Made by a program: the position numbers and the translations under genes. A model generated the notes under the pieces. The model worked only from the letters and a program-made list of their open reading frames with translations. It made no database searches and was not told the origin of the DNA. From Paulinella micropora (Eukaryota > Cercozoa > Imbricatea > Euglyphida > Paulinellidae), in assembly GCA_019918135.1 (NCBI GenBank), contig WBZZ01005881.1, forward strand, positions 1 through 30,000: a stretch of 30,000 nucleotides of DNA, read 5' to 3'. Below, piece after piece: positions 19,800 through 29,113 of this stretch (the stretch's first letter is position 1; every line of letters starts with the position of its first letter).

Positions 19800-20042
19800 T
19801 CCCTAGGTTTATGGGCGTGGCCCCCAATTTTGTGAAGAGGCCGCCACACACAAAACCACACACACCTCTTTTCGCATTGCTCGCAAAACATGAAAAAAAG
19901 GGGGGGAAAGGGGGGGGAGGCGGAAAGAGGCGAGGAAGGAGGGGAAGGGGAGGGGAGAGGCAGAAGGGGGGCGGGGGAGGGAAAGGGGACAGAGCTTGCT
20001 TTTTTTTGGTCTCCTTTCTTTTTTTATTAAGAAGAGAGCTTT
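19800..20042. other. G-rich intergenic region before PrimPol
   Basis: Purine tracts (GGGGAAAGG, GGAGGGGAAGGGG) on the plus strand, followed by a T-rich stretch with TTTTTTTATTAAG near 20020. Minus-strand frames here are Pro/Phe-rich shadows. Likely promoter or terminator sequence. Confidence 0.5.
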
Positions 20043-20698
20043 TTGCGCAAACCCCCCTCCCCCATACACAAAATGGCGGCGGCCGCCCAGGCACGGCGGG
20101 CGCCCCGCAGGGTCCTGCTGACGCGGGGGCTGCCCAGGCCCGTCTCTCTGTTCGAGTCGGGCGGCGCCAATTCGTACCCGTCAGAGGCTTGTTTCGCCGA
20201 GGGCAAGGCCCAGAGTCACAAGTTCTTTTACAAGCTCATGTTACCCCCCGCCCCAGACTCGCAAGGGCGGCCCGGCTTGTCCGAGCGCCACCTGTTTGGC
20301 TCCTGTACTGACTCCCGGACCTTTTACGACGACATCTACCGCTGCGTCAACCCGATGGAGCGCAGCTTCTTCGTCATCATACAGGGTCAATGTGCCCTTT
20401 ACTTTGACCTAGAGTGGTACTCGCAAGGGCAGGCAGACCCTAGCGCCGCGCGGTGCCTTGCCGGGCGCCGACGAAATGCACACCAACGACCTGGGTCGGC
20501 CCTGCGGTGGAGGCTGGTACAAAAACTCGTTCCATGTCGCTTTTCCCAACGTTGTTTTTGACAACGTCCACGACTCGGGGGTTTTCGTCAAACACTGGCT
20601 CATGCAACAAACATGCACCCTGCCCAGCGACTATGGCTCAGTGTGCTGGTAGTGGTAGGCGACGAAGACGTGGTGGTGACGGTAGGCGCGTGGTGTGA

Positions 20699-20778
20699 GC
20701 CCACGCCAGCGGGCTGGAGAAGAGAGCAGGGGGGGGGGGGGGGCTCGGGGGGCAGCATGCCCCCCGGCGCGCGCGTGG
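20699..20778 (-). repeat. GC hairpin repeat, copy C (inverted)
   Basis: On the minus strand it matches copy B closely: GCCGGGGGGCATGCTGCC, CGAGCCCCC run, TGCTCTC, CCAGCCCGC. On the plus strand it starts GTGAGCCC (20695) and ends GGGGCAG before CATGC, i.e. with intron-like ends. Confidence 0.85.
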
Positions 20779-20835
20779 AGGCGGTGGTGCCGCAGAGACC
20801 GGGGGACAGACTCTCTGCAGGCGTCGGGCGTGACC

Positions 20836-20890
20836 AGCCCACTAGCGCGGGCTGGAGGGAAAGGCGGGGGGGGGCTCAGACGCTAGCATG
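20836..20890 (-). repeat. GC hairpin repeat, copy D (inverted)
   Basis: Plus strand GTGACCAGCCCACTAGCGCG, GGCTGGAGGG, G-run, GGCTCAG, ending GCTAG before CATGCTGAG. Homologous to copies A-C and again bounded by GT and AG. Confidence 0.8.
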
Positions 20891-22000
20891 CTGAGTGAGC
20901 TCGTTTTGGAGTTTCGCATCGACGTCAAGTCGCCTCTCTATAAACACAGCAAAAATACAGGGAGCATAATCGATCCTGCTGTGTACAGCAAAAACCGTTG
21001 TTGGCGGGTCCCGGGGTCGCAGAAAGTACCTGACCTCCTGCGCGCCGGTGCACAGCCACATCCTTTGCCTAGCTACGAGGATTGGTTGGTGCACTGCCCT
21101 AATCACTCTCCACGCGGACCCGCGACTGTCTATGTTCCAGGCAGCGCCATATCCCCCACCGCGCGGCGTGCGGCTGCTGCTGCTCAGCCTGGAGGTGGTG
21201 CTGCCGGTATTGCTGCGGGGGCTGGAGCAGGCACCGCGCGTGCTGTCCCCCCTGCCATCATTCACGAGCATCAACAGCCGATTCTCAAAAAGCTTAGGCT
21301 GATGCTGGCGGGGTGGCCCGGGCGACAGATTTTGACAGAACCTCCCGGCTGTCGGTCGGGCAGGACCAAAAAACGGGCAATCAATTCTTTGTAGTTCGGA
21401 CGGCTCGGGATGGGAAGGGGCGCCTGTGCCTGTTCAACGAGGTGCAATTCAAACACGTCATTCCGGACTTCGGTTGGTGGGCCACGTGCTGCCTCTTCAA
21501 TGCCGGAGTGAGCCAGAACCTGGACAAAACAATGCTGGAATTTCCTTTCGCCCGCGCGGCCATCGCGCGGCTGTTGCGTGTCCACTCGGAAAACAAGCAG
21601 TTGCAGCTGAGCTGGCTCGCGAGCGCTATCCAAGCGTTTGCAAATCTCGAGCCCCTCACGGGGTCGAAGGTACGGTGCACAAAGAAGCCGCGGAACAGCA
21701 CAAGTGAGTGGCCCCTGACCGAACGCGGTTGGCTGTCTTTGCGGGTTGCTCAGGACGCTCTATGGCAGAAGTCGTCTCAAAGCTGCGCTCTTTACGAGGA
21801 ATTCTCGCAAGAGCCGCTGAACCCCCAGCAAAGCTTGGACATGCTCTACCGCTGGGCGACGTCGCCTGGCGGTACGCCACCCACAAATGAGCTGGATCGG
21901 ATGTCCGCAGCTAACAGACCGCCAATAACCTCAGCCGGCCAACAGCAACTCAAGAGCATCATAGAGCACCTTGTCAGAGCTAGTCCTAGCCACCTCCTGG

Positions 22001-23733
22001 ATGCCTGAAGCCGTAAGCAGCTGCCGCTGACCCTGGCGGTGCCGGTAGTAGCATTGTGGGCGGGCGTTTTTGCGTGTTTCTGGGAGGTCAGGCAGCTGCA
22101 GCAGCGCGCGGGAGCGCCGAGCCCGCCATCACTCCCTCCGCAGCTGTCTGACGACGACCAAGAGCAAGGCTCACTGCAGCTTTTGCAGCCCGCGGTGCCA
22201 GCGTTTCCTCCCTGCGTACGAGTACCGTCGCCTCCCCCCTTCATGCTCTTAACCCAGCCTGGCTCTCCGCCGAGGCCGCCCCCGCTGTCTCTGCTTGGTG
22301 ATGAGGAGGAGGTAGACTCTCTTTTCGGTAAGGATGACGACCTCGGCGGAGATGCGCTGCTCTGCATTTCTCTGCCGAGATCTCCTTGGTTTGGTGACGA
22401 CTTACCCGAAGCTGAAACTGTTGTACAGGACTCCAGTCCCTTTACAGACTTTCCTCCTCTGGAAGCAGAGCCACCCGCGGATTTACCTGTACGTGCTCCC
22501 GCCTCGAAGAAAGCCAAAACTAAGCGCAGCGAGCCGCAGAACAAAGACTCGCTAGCGTCTAGTCAGGGGCAGGAACGGCTCAACGTCCATTCAAAGCCGT
22601 ACAAATGTTCCAGCTGTACAAGCCAGTTTGCGCAAAGCCAAGCCTAAAGTCTCACGTGATGGCACTGCACAGCGGCGATTGCCTTTACGTGTGTAAACCG
22701 CCGGGCTGCGGAAAGTCCTTCAGTACTGAGTGGGCGCTGAAGCGGCACTTGAGGGTCATACACAAGGACCCCACAGTCGGCGGCCCGCCTCCGCCCTCGC
22801 ATCCCGCCACCGTCTGCCCGTTTGCCGCGTTCGGCTTAAGCACCGATCCAGCCTGCAAAAACACCTTAGGATCCACGACGAAATCAAGCCGTTCCACTGT
22901 GAGATTTGCGGTCGCCAATTTACACAAGAGGTGAACCTGCGGAATCACAGGAGGCTGCACACCGACCAAAGACCCTTTGTCTGCCCAGGGCAGGGCTGTT
23001 CCAAAGCTTCTGCCTCTTCGCGAGCCCTGCTCGAACACAAGCTGCGGAAGTACACGTCACAGCCCCCCGTCCTCCCTACCCTGTCCGCCCCGCTCCCTGT
23101 CCCTTCCCAGCAGCAGCAGCCCGTGTCACTTGCCCCGCTGCAAATCCCGTCCTCTCCCGCCTGGGTTTATCCACTATTGAGCCCCCCCGCGCCGGCCCCA
23201 ACGTTCTCTGGCTATGCCAACGGCTACACTCTCTCTGGTAACAACAAAGATATTGTGCCGGCAGGCAGCGACAAGGGCGTGGCGCAAAACCTATCCTCAC
23301 CGGGTCCTCCGCAGAACCTCCGCGGAATCTTGGCTGAGCAAACCGTCGACAAAAGTCCTCCTCTCTTCAGCTACATCCCTTGTATCCGGAACGGGTCGAC
23401 GTCCATGCCAAGCCGTACGAATGCCCCAGCTGCCCAAGAAAGTTTGCGCACAAGTCAAGCCTGACGTCTCACCGGAGACTGCACACCCGCGATTGCCCTT
23501 ATGTGTGTACCCTGCCGGGCTGCAAGAGGTCCTTCAGTACTGATTGGAAGCTAAAGCGGCACTTGATGTCCGTGTCCCACACGGAACGCACAGCCGGCAA
23601 AAGGCCCTTTGTCTGCCCAAGGCAGGGCTGCTCCAAGGCTTTTGCCTCTTCGCAAGCCCTGCGCGGACACGAGCTGAGGAGTCACGCGGCACTCGCAGCC
23701 CCCGTTTCGTCGACGGCAACGGCGCGCTCCTGA
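22001..23733 (+). pseudogene. C2H2 zinc-finger protein with two finger clusters, frameshifted
   Basis: Probably a DNA-binding regulator. The likely start is ATG at 22001, overlapping the upstream TGA, followed by a shift; the main frame then has no early ATG. A hydrophobic stretch (LAVPVVALWAGVFACFW) is followed by a Pro/Ser/acidic region and a basic patch PASKKAKTKR. Cluster 1 (~22590-23045) has fingers starting YKCSSC, VCKPPGCGKSF, a degenerate finger lacking its second Cys, FHCEICGRQF and VCPGQGCSKA. After a Pro/Gln-rich spacer, cluster 2 (~23410-23690) has YECPSCPRKF, VCTLPGCKRSF and VCPRQGCSKAF. Finger order and wording match between clusters, so the array arose by internal duplication. 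Shifts are needed near 22,630, 22,790 and 23,390. TFIIIA-like CX4C spacing occurs in several fingers. Confidence 0.82.
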
Positions 23734-23792
23734 CACAAAATCCGGAACTAACGGTCAGGTGGCTGGCCAGCGGCACTGGCCCATTTAAGACG

Positions 23793-23816
23793 AATAAAAC
23801 ATCCTTTTAATAAAGA
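23793..23816 (+). terminator. Poly(A) signals after the zinc-finger gene
   Basis: Two AATAAA hexamers (23793 and 23809), the second within CCTTTTAATAAAG, the same 3' element seen at 14863 and 16718 on the other strand. About 60-80 bp after the stop codon. Confidence 0.7.
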
Positions 23817-23844
23817 CTGGGAAAATTTAAATAACTAAATGAAA

Positions 23845-23867
23845 GCGCGCAGGCAGCGCCTGCGCGC
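23845..23867. terminator. Perfect GC hairpin between convergent genes
   Basis: GCGCGCAGGC, loop AGC, GCCTGCGCGC: a 10-bp perfect stem with a 3-base loop. It lies between the plus-strand zinc-finger gene (end 23733) and the minus-strand gene ending at 23876, so it could be a shared 3' structure. Confidence 0.65.
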
Positions 23868-23875
23868 GGGGCTCG

Positions 23876-25040
23876 CTAAGCACGGAAGCTGAGTTTCATG
23901 ACGAGCAAGTGCTGCTTCTTGTGCAAGCCGGCGTGCTGGTGCGTGCAGATCCAGGCGCAGTGCCGCAGGGGCAGGTCTTGCATGACGTACGCGCGCCTGG
24001 GCGCGGTGTCGCCCGGGCCCTGGCTTGTTGTACTTGTAGCCGAGTAACAACTCCTCGTCTCGGAATCAAAGCTGATGACCAAGTGGTGCTTTTCAAACTG
24101 GCGCATAAGCGTTGTTCGCAGGAGAGGTTGCTGTTGGAGCAAAGAGTGCAGCTTAGGAACCCAGGCGCCCCATTTCTTTAGCAGCGGTGTTAGCGTGTGC
24201 AGCGGCTCCGTGACCAGCTGCTTTTTGCCCGAGGCTTTGCGCTTGTTCCGCGCACTTTCCGCAGGCCGCTCTGGGGGATCTGGCCCCCCAGCAAGGAATT
24301 AAAGTCTATGCCGTCGACGCCCCTTTGCTTTACTCTGTCCTTGGCCCTGCCGGCTAAGCCTGACGGGGCCTTTTTCTCTTCCTCTTGTTTTTCTTCTTCT
24401 TCCTCTCCTTCTTCGACCTCGTCGTCGTTGTGATCCTGGCGTTCTCCACTGTCGCTCCTGGATAAGTCAGACAGCTCTAAGGATTCTTCTACCGGAACCG
24501 AAGCTCGTGAAGAAGCTTGCGGGCTATGACTTCCCTCGCTACAGCTCTCGTCGTCTTCGGAGTTTCTGTGCCGGCTGGTGGGCGCTTGGTACGTCGCGCG
24601 TACCGGGCGCGGCCCCGTACTTTGGGGCAGCAGGTTACTCAACATATTCTGGACCCTGGGGCCCAGCACTGTTGATAGCCTTATGTCGCCTTGCTGCGGG
24701 CGGCCTGCCGGACGTGGGCGCGGCTCCACAAATCGGCCCCCATCCGCGCCTATCAACAAGTGCTTTTTCTTGTTCTTCAAACCCATCTCCAGGCCAGCAA
24801 GGCTAGCCAGATAGTTCGACTCCACCAAGGCAAACGGCTCGACCCCGAAGTAGTGCACCATGAAACCACACTCTCCCGCCGGCCCCCACAAAAACGGCTT
24901 CAGCTTGGGGTAGGCGATGCTGAGTCTCAGACGTTGCTCTACCAGTTGTATCCAATCGGCAAAGGGCTCAGTATATACATTCCGCCACAGCCCGCGGTTT
25001 CCCGCTGCTCTGCCTCCTCCTGCTTCTTCCCGTGGTCCAT
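23876..25040 (-). pseudogene. Unknown acidic-linker protein, frameshifted
   Basis: The likely start is ATG at 25040 (MDHGKKQEEAEQRE), then a shift into the long frame that ends at 24190. That frame has an ordered-looking N-terminal domain (VEQRLRLSIAYPKLKPFLWG, VHYFGVEPFALVESNY), a Ser/Pro-rich linker, and a strongly acidic run EEGEEEEEKQEEEKK. A second shift near 24,260 leads to a basic C-terminal domain starting RNKRKASGKKQL and LLKKWGAWVPKL, ending with TAG at 23876; it contains Cys and His residues that may bind metal. I recognise no family. It converges with the zinc-finger gene. Confidence 0.6.
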
Positions 25041-25319
25041 GGCCTTTTAAGCAAAGACAGGTCAGCCGAGTCGAGCCGAATTGGGGGCAGCTGGGCCAAA
25101 TGTGAGTTTTGTGCACCACCCCCCCCCCTCCCTCCCTCCCTCCCGTAAGAGGGGGGGGGGCCTTTCCCTCTTCCTGGTCCTGTCAGTAACCCCTCCCCCC
25201 CCCCCCCCCCTCCCTCCGCCTCTTTGTCGTAAGGGACGCTCACAGAAACAAGCACGGGCGGGGGAGGGGGGGGGGGGCAGGGGGAGGAGGACAAAGAGTG
25301 CCCGCCAAAAGGCAGGGGA
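25041..25319. promoter_or_regulatory. Divergent intergenic region with G and C tracts
   Basis: Separates the minus-strand gene starting at 25040 from a plus-strand ORF at 25320. Contains C runs near 25122 and 25196-25211, G runs near 25151 and 25267, and CCTCCCTCC repeats. No TATA box is evident. Probably a shared promoter region. Confidence 0.4.
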
Positions 25320-25442
25320 ATGGCAGACAAAAAGGTGGAGGACAAATTCTGGAAAAGCCCGGAATGGGCGCAGGACGAGCCACAGGCAGTGTCGGAGAAG
25401 TATGTGTACGTAAAGCAGCTGCACGAACTTGCTGAGAAGTAA
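25320..25442 (+). CDS. Small ORF (40 residues) ending at the composition junction
   Basis: Starts ATG in a G/A-rich context and reads MADKKVEDKFWKSPEWAQDE before a hydrophilic helix ending HELAEK. Composition is protein-like. Its TAA stop lies exactly where GC-rich sequence turns AT-rich, so the ORF may be the 5' end of a longer gene cut by the AT-rich insertion. Confidence 0.45.
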   Translation: MADKKVEDKFWKSPEWAQDEPQAVSEKYVYVKQLHELAEK

Positions 25443-25796
25443 TTTCGTTTAAGTAGTCCTGTTTGGTGTTCAGGTCAGTCATTGATATATATAATATAAA
25501 TATTAATTTTTTATAAATAGTTTTTACTTCACTTTTAATGTCTGTAAATTTCTCAAACCACGGCTGTTTCATAACCCATTCAAGATATGGCTTATCAATA
25601 AGCGCGATATCTTGAACCTTCTTCCCGCGATACTTACCAAATGGAAAAACATCGGTTGGCTTGCCTGCCCGTGTATTTTCAATCATTTGGATTTCGTCAG
25701 TAATTATCTTTTTAACATCGGTAAGAGAAAATGTTTCTTTTTTATTTCAATAGAGAGATTCTCAAACTTCTCACATAGTCTGGTGAGGGTGGTCAT
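25440..25796 (-). pseudogene. ExoX C-terminal-like domain protein, truncated at the junction
   Basis: ATG at 25796 (MTTLTRLCEKFENL), then a one-base shift in an A-run (~25740) into the frame with DVFPFGKYRGKKVQDIA and KPYLEWVMKQPWF. That pattern (FGKYRGK...YLEW) is the small C-terminal domain found after exonuclease X and alone in many viruses; the nuclease core itself is absent. After LNTKQDYLNE the frame runs into GC-rich DNA and yields only Pro/Cys-rich sequence to 25240, so the native C-terminus has been lost at the junction. Likely role in DNA metabolism; not established. Confidence 0.65.
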
Positions 25797-25801
25797 TGGT
25801 G

Positions 25802-25809
25802 TATATAGA
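25802..25809 (-). promoter_or_regulatory. TCTATATA motif before the ExoX-C-like gene
   Basis: Minus strand GTCTATATACACCA then ATG (start 25796). Similar motifs precede three other genes of the AT-rich block. Confidence 0.5.
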
Positions 25810-25849
25810 CTGGTAAAAAAATTATAAAACAAAAAAATTAATTAATTGT

Positions 25850-28696
25850 TTAAGCAGTTATTTGAAATCCGTAAGGGATACTATCATTTTTGTTGATAAA
25901 CTCACGTCCGCACCATCTTGTTTTATTAACAACTTTTACGACGTTCTTTTGGTGTTGTATGCTAAAGTGTTCAATGTGTTGTTGTTTGCTGTTTCTGGTT
26001 GTATGTATCTTCTTCATTATGAAGTCTCTTGTGTTTGTTAGGCTTTCGCTCTTGTCCATTAATTCATATGAAGCGGGATTTAATTTCTTTAAATCTAAGC
26101 CTTTACATCTGAAATGGAAGTGTGATTCCTTATCGTCCTTCTTTACATACTCCAACATATATAACTTAGGTGCTATCCATAAACCTTTTATTATTTTACA
26201 ATTCTTCCCGAGGTCGTCGTCCATGCCACCGATATTTTTATCGCCAAACTTTTTAATTCTTTCAATGTTGTTCACATGTGATTGAATGCTGTCAGTATCT
26301 GTATAATAATAGTCATTGTCTGGATTAGCATCTGTCATATACTTATACATAATCCGTCGCCTGTAGGCTAATATGAATGCACCATAATGTGTAGGCTTTG
26401 TTATTTTTTCTTCTTTTTCATGTTCGTCTCGTGGAATACCTGATATAAGCCAAAGTTCGTCATTGAATTTTCAATATCGGTTATAACATGCTTAGCCCAG
26501 AATTTCCAATACTCATGATTTTTAAATATCTATTTGCTTATTGTGTTTATCGGTCTCTGGATGGTTTTGCAGTATAAGGCATTCATAAACAACTTCGCTA
26601 ATAAATATTGTGGAGTGCCTTTCTTTGAGTTTTGTTTTTTCTTGAATAAGTCCAATATGTAATATTTGAATACGGGTTCTGCTTCTTCTGTGTAATAGCC
26701 ACGATTAATTTTTACTTGATATCCCAAATTAATCATATCCTCAATACCAATAGATGTGAGCCATTGGTCGTTCATATCTCTTAACTCCCACTTCAAACAA
26801 CCTTTGCTATCTCTGTATGGCACTTGCGGGTAAAGTAAAGTTTTAGGGCATACATAATCAACATCATATATTCCAATTTTTCCTTTCATTTCACCTTCGC
26901 ATTCTTTGATTTCATCCGTCATAAATAATTCTAACATAGCCGTTGGATAGAGCGAGACTACATCAGCATCAATAAGATAATCAACAATCTCATCAAAACT
27001 TATTTCACATCTTTTATATTTTTCATATTGCTTAGAGATAAATCTTCTTTTGCAAGTTCTAGCACCATATACTGCTCTTCTAAAATCCTTCTCCTGTTTT
27101 AAATTAGGTAGTTGTATCATATACTTTCAGTCTATCTTCTTTTTCCATAGATTGAATGTTAATGAAGAAGTAGAGATAAAAGCGGTTAGGTTTGTTTTAT
27201 GTTCATCAAATGTCTGCTTATTTAGTGTATCATGAAGTTCTTTAAGCCCCATAACATCTTTCTCTAAGTATGTTAAACATTATTTTTTCATTTCCTCATC
27301 CATCTCTTCCTATCTTTTCCCCTTGCTATGATAAAAGTCGCCCTTTAACACATTACAGCCTAATGTTTCAAGGTTCTTTTTGAGGTTTCCCTCTGTGCTT
27401 ACACATATCCCAGAATTTAATGTTCTTGTATACCATAGAAATAATAGCTCTATTACTTATTAATGGTGTGATTTTTATCTTTCTTTTGATAAATTCATTT
27501 TGAAAGAAGTAGTGGTCAAATTTACTACCATTAAATGCATTAACGTTTAATGTAGACTTAGGATTTCGCTTCTTTAATTTTTCAGGATATCAAGGATTAT
27601 ATCAAGAAGTTCAGATATACAATTATCACCCGCTACATATTTAAAACCGATATCAGCGATTGTGTAGCCAGCGATATAAGGAGTGTGTAATTCATATGTG
27701 TCGTAAATGTTTCAAGGTCATAATGAAATAATTCGACCTGATTGTTATATTTCATTTCTTTGAAGGAAGTTAATAATGACTTTACCTGTTTATCTTTTTG
27801 TCTGAGTCTTGCTTTCACATATGAAACCCTTTTATTATTACAGGTGTGTTTATTATAATATTCAGTGAAACAATTAGGACATTTATTTTTATTTCTTTTT
27901 ACAAAACCAAAGTAATGTCCTTTTGCTAAATAACAAAGCACATCCGCAGTAATTATGGGGTCTGTAAAGTTTTCAAAGGTTTGTTTTGAAGATGAGTCTG
28001 TCATTTCAAAATATTTTCCTTCAATACAATATTTTTTCAAAAATTTCAAATCCAACTGAAAAAGGTATGTATGAATTGTGTTCTAGATTAAACTCATTTC
28101 TGATATCATTACATACTTTTTCATTCAGTTTTGATTGTCCTTTTATTGGTAAATTCAATATATCCTTGAAGACATAGAAGAAGCAGTTATTATCTTTGCT
28201 TCGTGGGTTAATATGAATTCCTTCTGTTGTTTTGTGTTTCTTATCACTTCCTTATTGAATAATTCGGTCACATCCGTTAGCACTGGCTTCAAGATTTTCT
28301 TCATTATAAACATATATAGCACGAAATAAATCGTCTATATCTTTCAACTTAATCGTGTTAAAAGTTTTCAATTTGAAAAACTTACTATCATCAGCATCTG
28401 TTATATAACCAAACTTAACATGAAGGCTCGCTTCTCCTGTCATACCTTTACTTTTCGCATCCTTTACTACTCTCATAATTGTTAATTCAATCGCATCCAT
28501 ATCATAGAAGTTAATATCAAGTTCTCTGAATGGATAGTATAGCAATTTATCCCTCTGTCCTATATCTGTCTTAGTTCGACAACCTTATATTCCCTCTGTT
28601 TAGTCTCCCGTGTCTTAGTTTCCCTTAAATTAGCCTTTGACTTTAAGAGTTCTACATTTTTTTCTTTGTTGGTCTCGGTGGTAATGGTGGTGGCAT
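25850..28696 (-). pseudogene. Protein-primed family B DNA polymerase, broken
   Basis: A replicative polymerase with proofreading exonuclease, of the type primed by a terminal protein. Spans ~950 codons from a probable ATG at 28696 (MPPPLPPRP). Exonuclease motifs: HYDLETF (ExoI, ~27715-27735), NAFNGSKFD (ExoII, ~27510-27540) and YLEKD (ExoIII, ~27258-27272). Polymerase motifs: DADVVSLYP (A, ~26940-26975), KLFMNALYCK (B, ~26555-26590; Cys replaces the usual Gly) and YYTDTDSI (C, ~26286-26313). Between B and C, KPTHYGAFILAYRRRIMY, and after C, GMDDDLG and GLWIAPKLYMLEY, are characteristic of the protein-primed branch. Lesions: stops at 28252 (TAA), 27310 (TAG) and 27280 (TAA), a TGA near 27128, and several frameshifts (about 28590, 28070, 27690, 27580, 26500). 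Not functional as it stands. Confidence 0.88.
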
Positions 28697-28797
28697 ATGA
28701 TTTTATATTGTTGGGAACATAAAATATTAAGAAAAATATTAAATAATTATCTGTTATATTTATAACTAATAATATATATTAACCCTTAAATAGAAAT

Positions 28798-29018
28798 TCA
28801 TTTCAATGCATCCTCCATTCTTTTTAATTTAAGCAAAGCCTGCTTTACCTCTTCTCTTTTTTTCTTTCTTTTTTCGGCTATCACGGTTTTATTTCGATTA
28901 TAATATTCCATGGCCTTCTGGTTGTGTCTTTCTGGGTCTTTTTTAATAAACTCTCTGGCTCTTTTTCGCATTGCTTCCTTTTTTCTTCTGGTGTCTTGTA
29001 TATTGGTTTTCTACCCAT
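28798..29018 (-). pseudogene. Small basic TPEEK-type protein, one-base frameshift
   Basis: ATG at 29018 gives MGRKPIYKTPEEK; after a shift in an A-run (~28980) the other frame gives KRAREFIKKDPERHNQKAM and EYYNRNKTVIAEKRKKK, to TGA at 28798, ~73 residues. The pattern K-x-Y-x-TPEEK followed by YY-x-x-N-K is common in small proteins of algal viruses and phages, often tied to DNA-binding or endonuclease-associated modules; function unknown. The second half alone is open from an internal ATG at 28971. Confidence 0.65.
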
Positions 29019-29021
29019 GTT

Positions 29022-29037
29022 GTATATATATATATAG
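29022..29037 (-). promoter_or_regulatory. TCTATATATATATATA motif before the small basic gene
   Basis: Minus strand TTTCTATATATATATATACA then ACATG. Same placement as other motifs in this block. Confidence 0.5.
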
Positions 29038-29113
29038 AAAAAAAATCTTTAATTTAAATTAATAATTATCGGAGATTTAAAATCTCTATATTGCTAGTTA
29101 TACTAGCGAATTA

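Larger units (their letters stand above)
20073..22008 (+). pseudogene. PrimPol-type primase-polymerase (archaeo-eukaryotic primase), interrupted
   Basis: It would synthesise primers and/or extend DNA. The start at 20073 has a good context (ACAAAATGG). Three AEP signatures occur in order but in different frames: YFDLEW (first catalytic acids, ~20400-20417), NSFHVAF (the SxH motif, ~20527-20544) and IDPAVYSKNR followed by CWRVPGSQK (third acid and basic motif, 20969-~21025), matching the eukaryotic PrimPol pattern DxxVYxxNR. A frameshift lies near 20455. Between motifs II and III lie two GC hairpin repeats (20699-20890), which may be insertions or introns. After ~21310 another frame holds KTGNQFFVVRTARDGKG and ~200 unrecognised residues to TGA at 22008, possibly the C-terminal part. 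I found no clear UL52-type zinc cluster and no helicase. Confidence 0.75.

Noticed and set aside
19780..20094. Pro/Phe-rich minus-strand ORFs before PrimPol
   Set aside because: They are readings of G-rich intergenic sequence; no conserved pattern.
21846..22544. 232-residue minus-strand ORF opposite the zinc-finger N-terminus
   Set aside because: Gly/Ser-rich shadow of the Pro/Ser-rich coding strand.
27280..28254. In-frame TAA and TAG codons in the polymerase at places where Gln would fit, suggesting a ciliate-type genetic code
   Set aside because: Intact genes of the same block end normally at TAA, and the polymerase also has frameshifts and a TGA, so ordinary decay or error explains the stops better.
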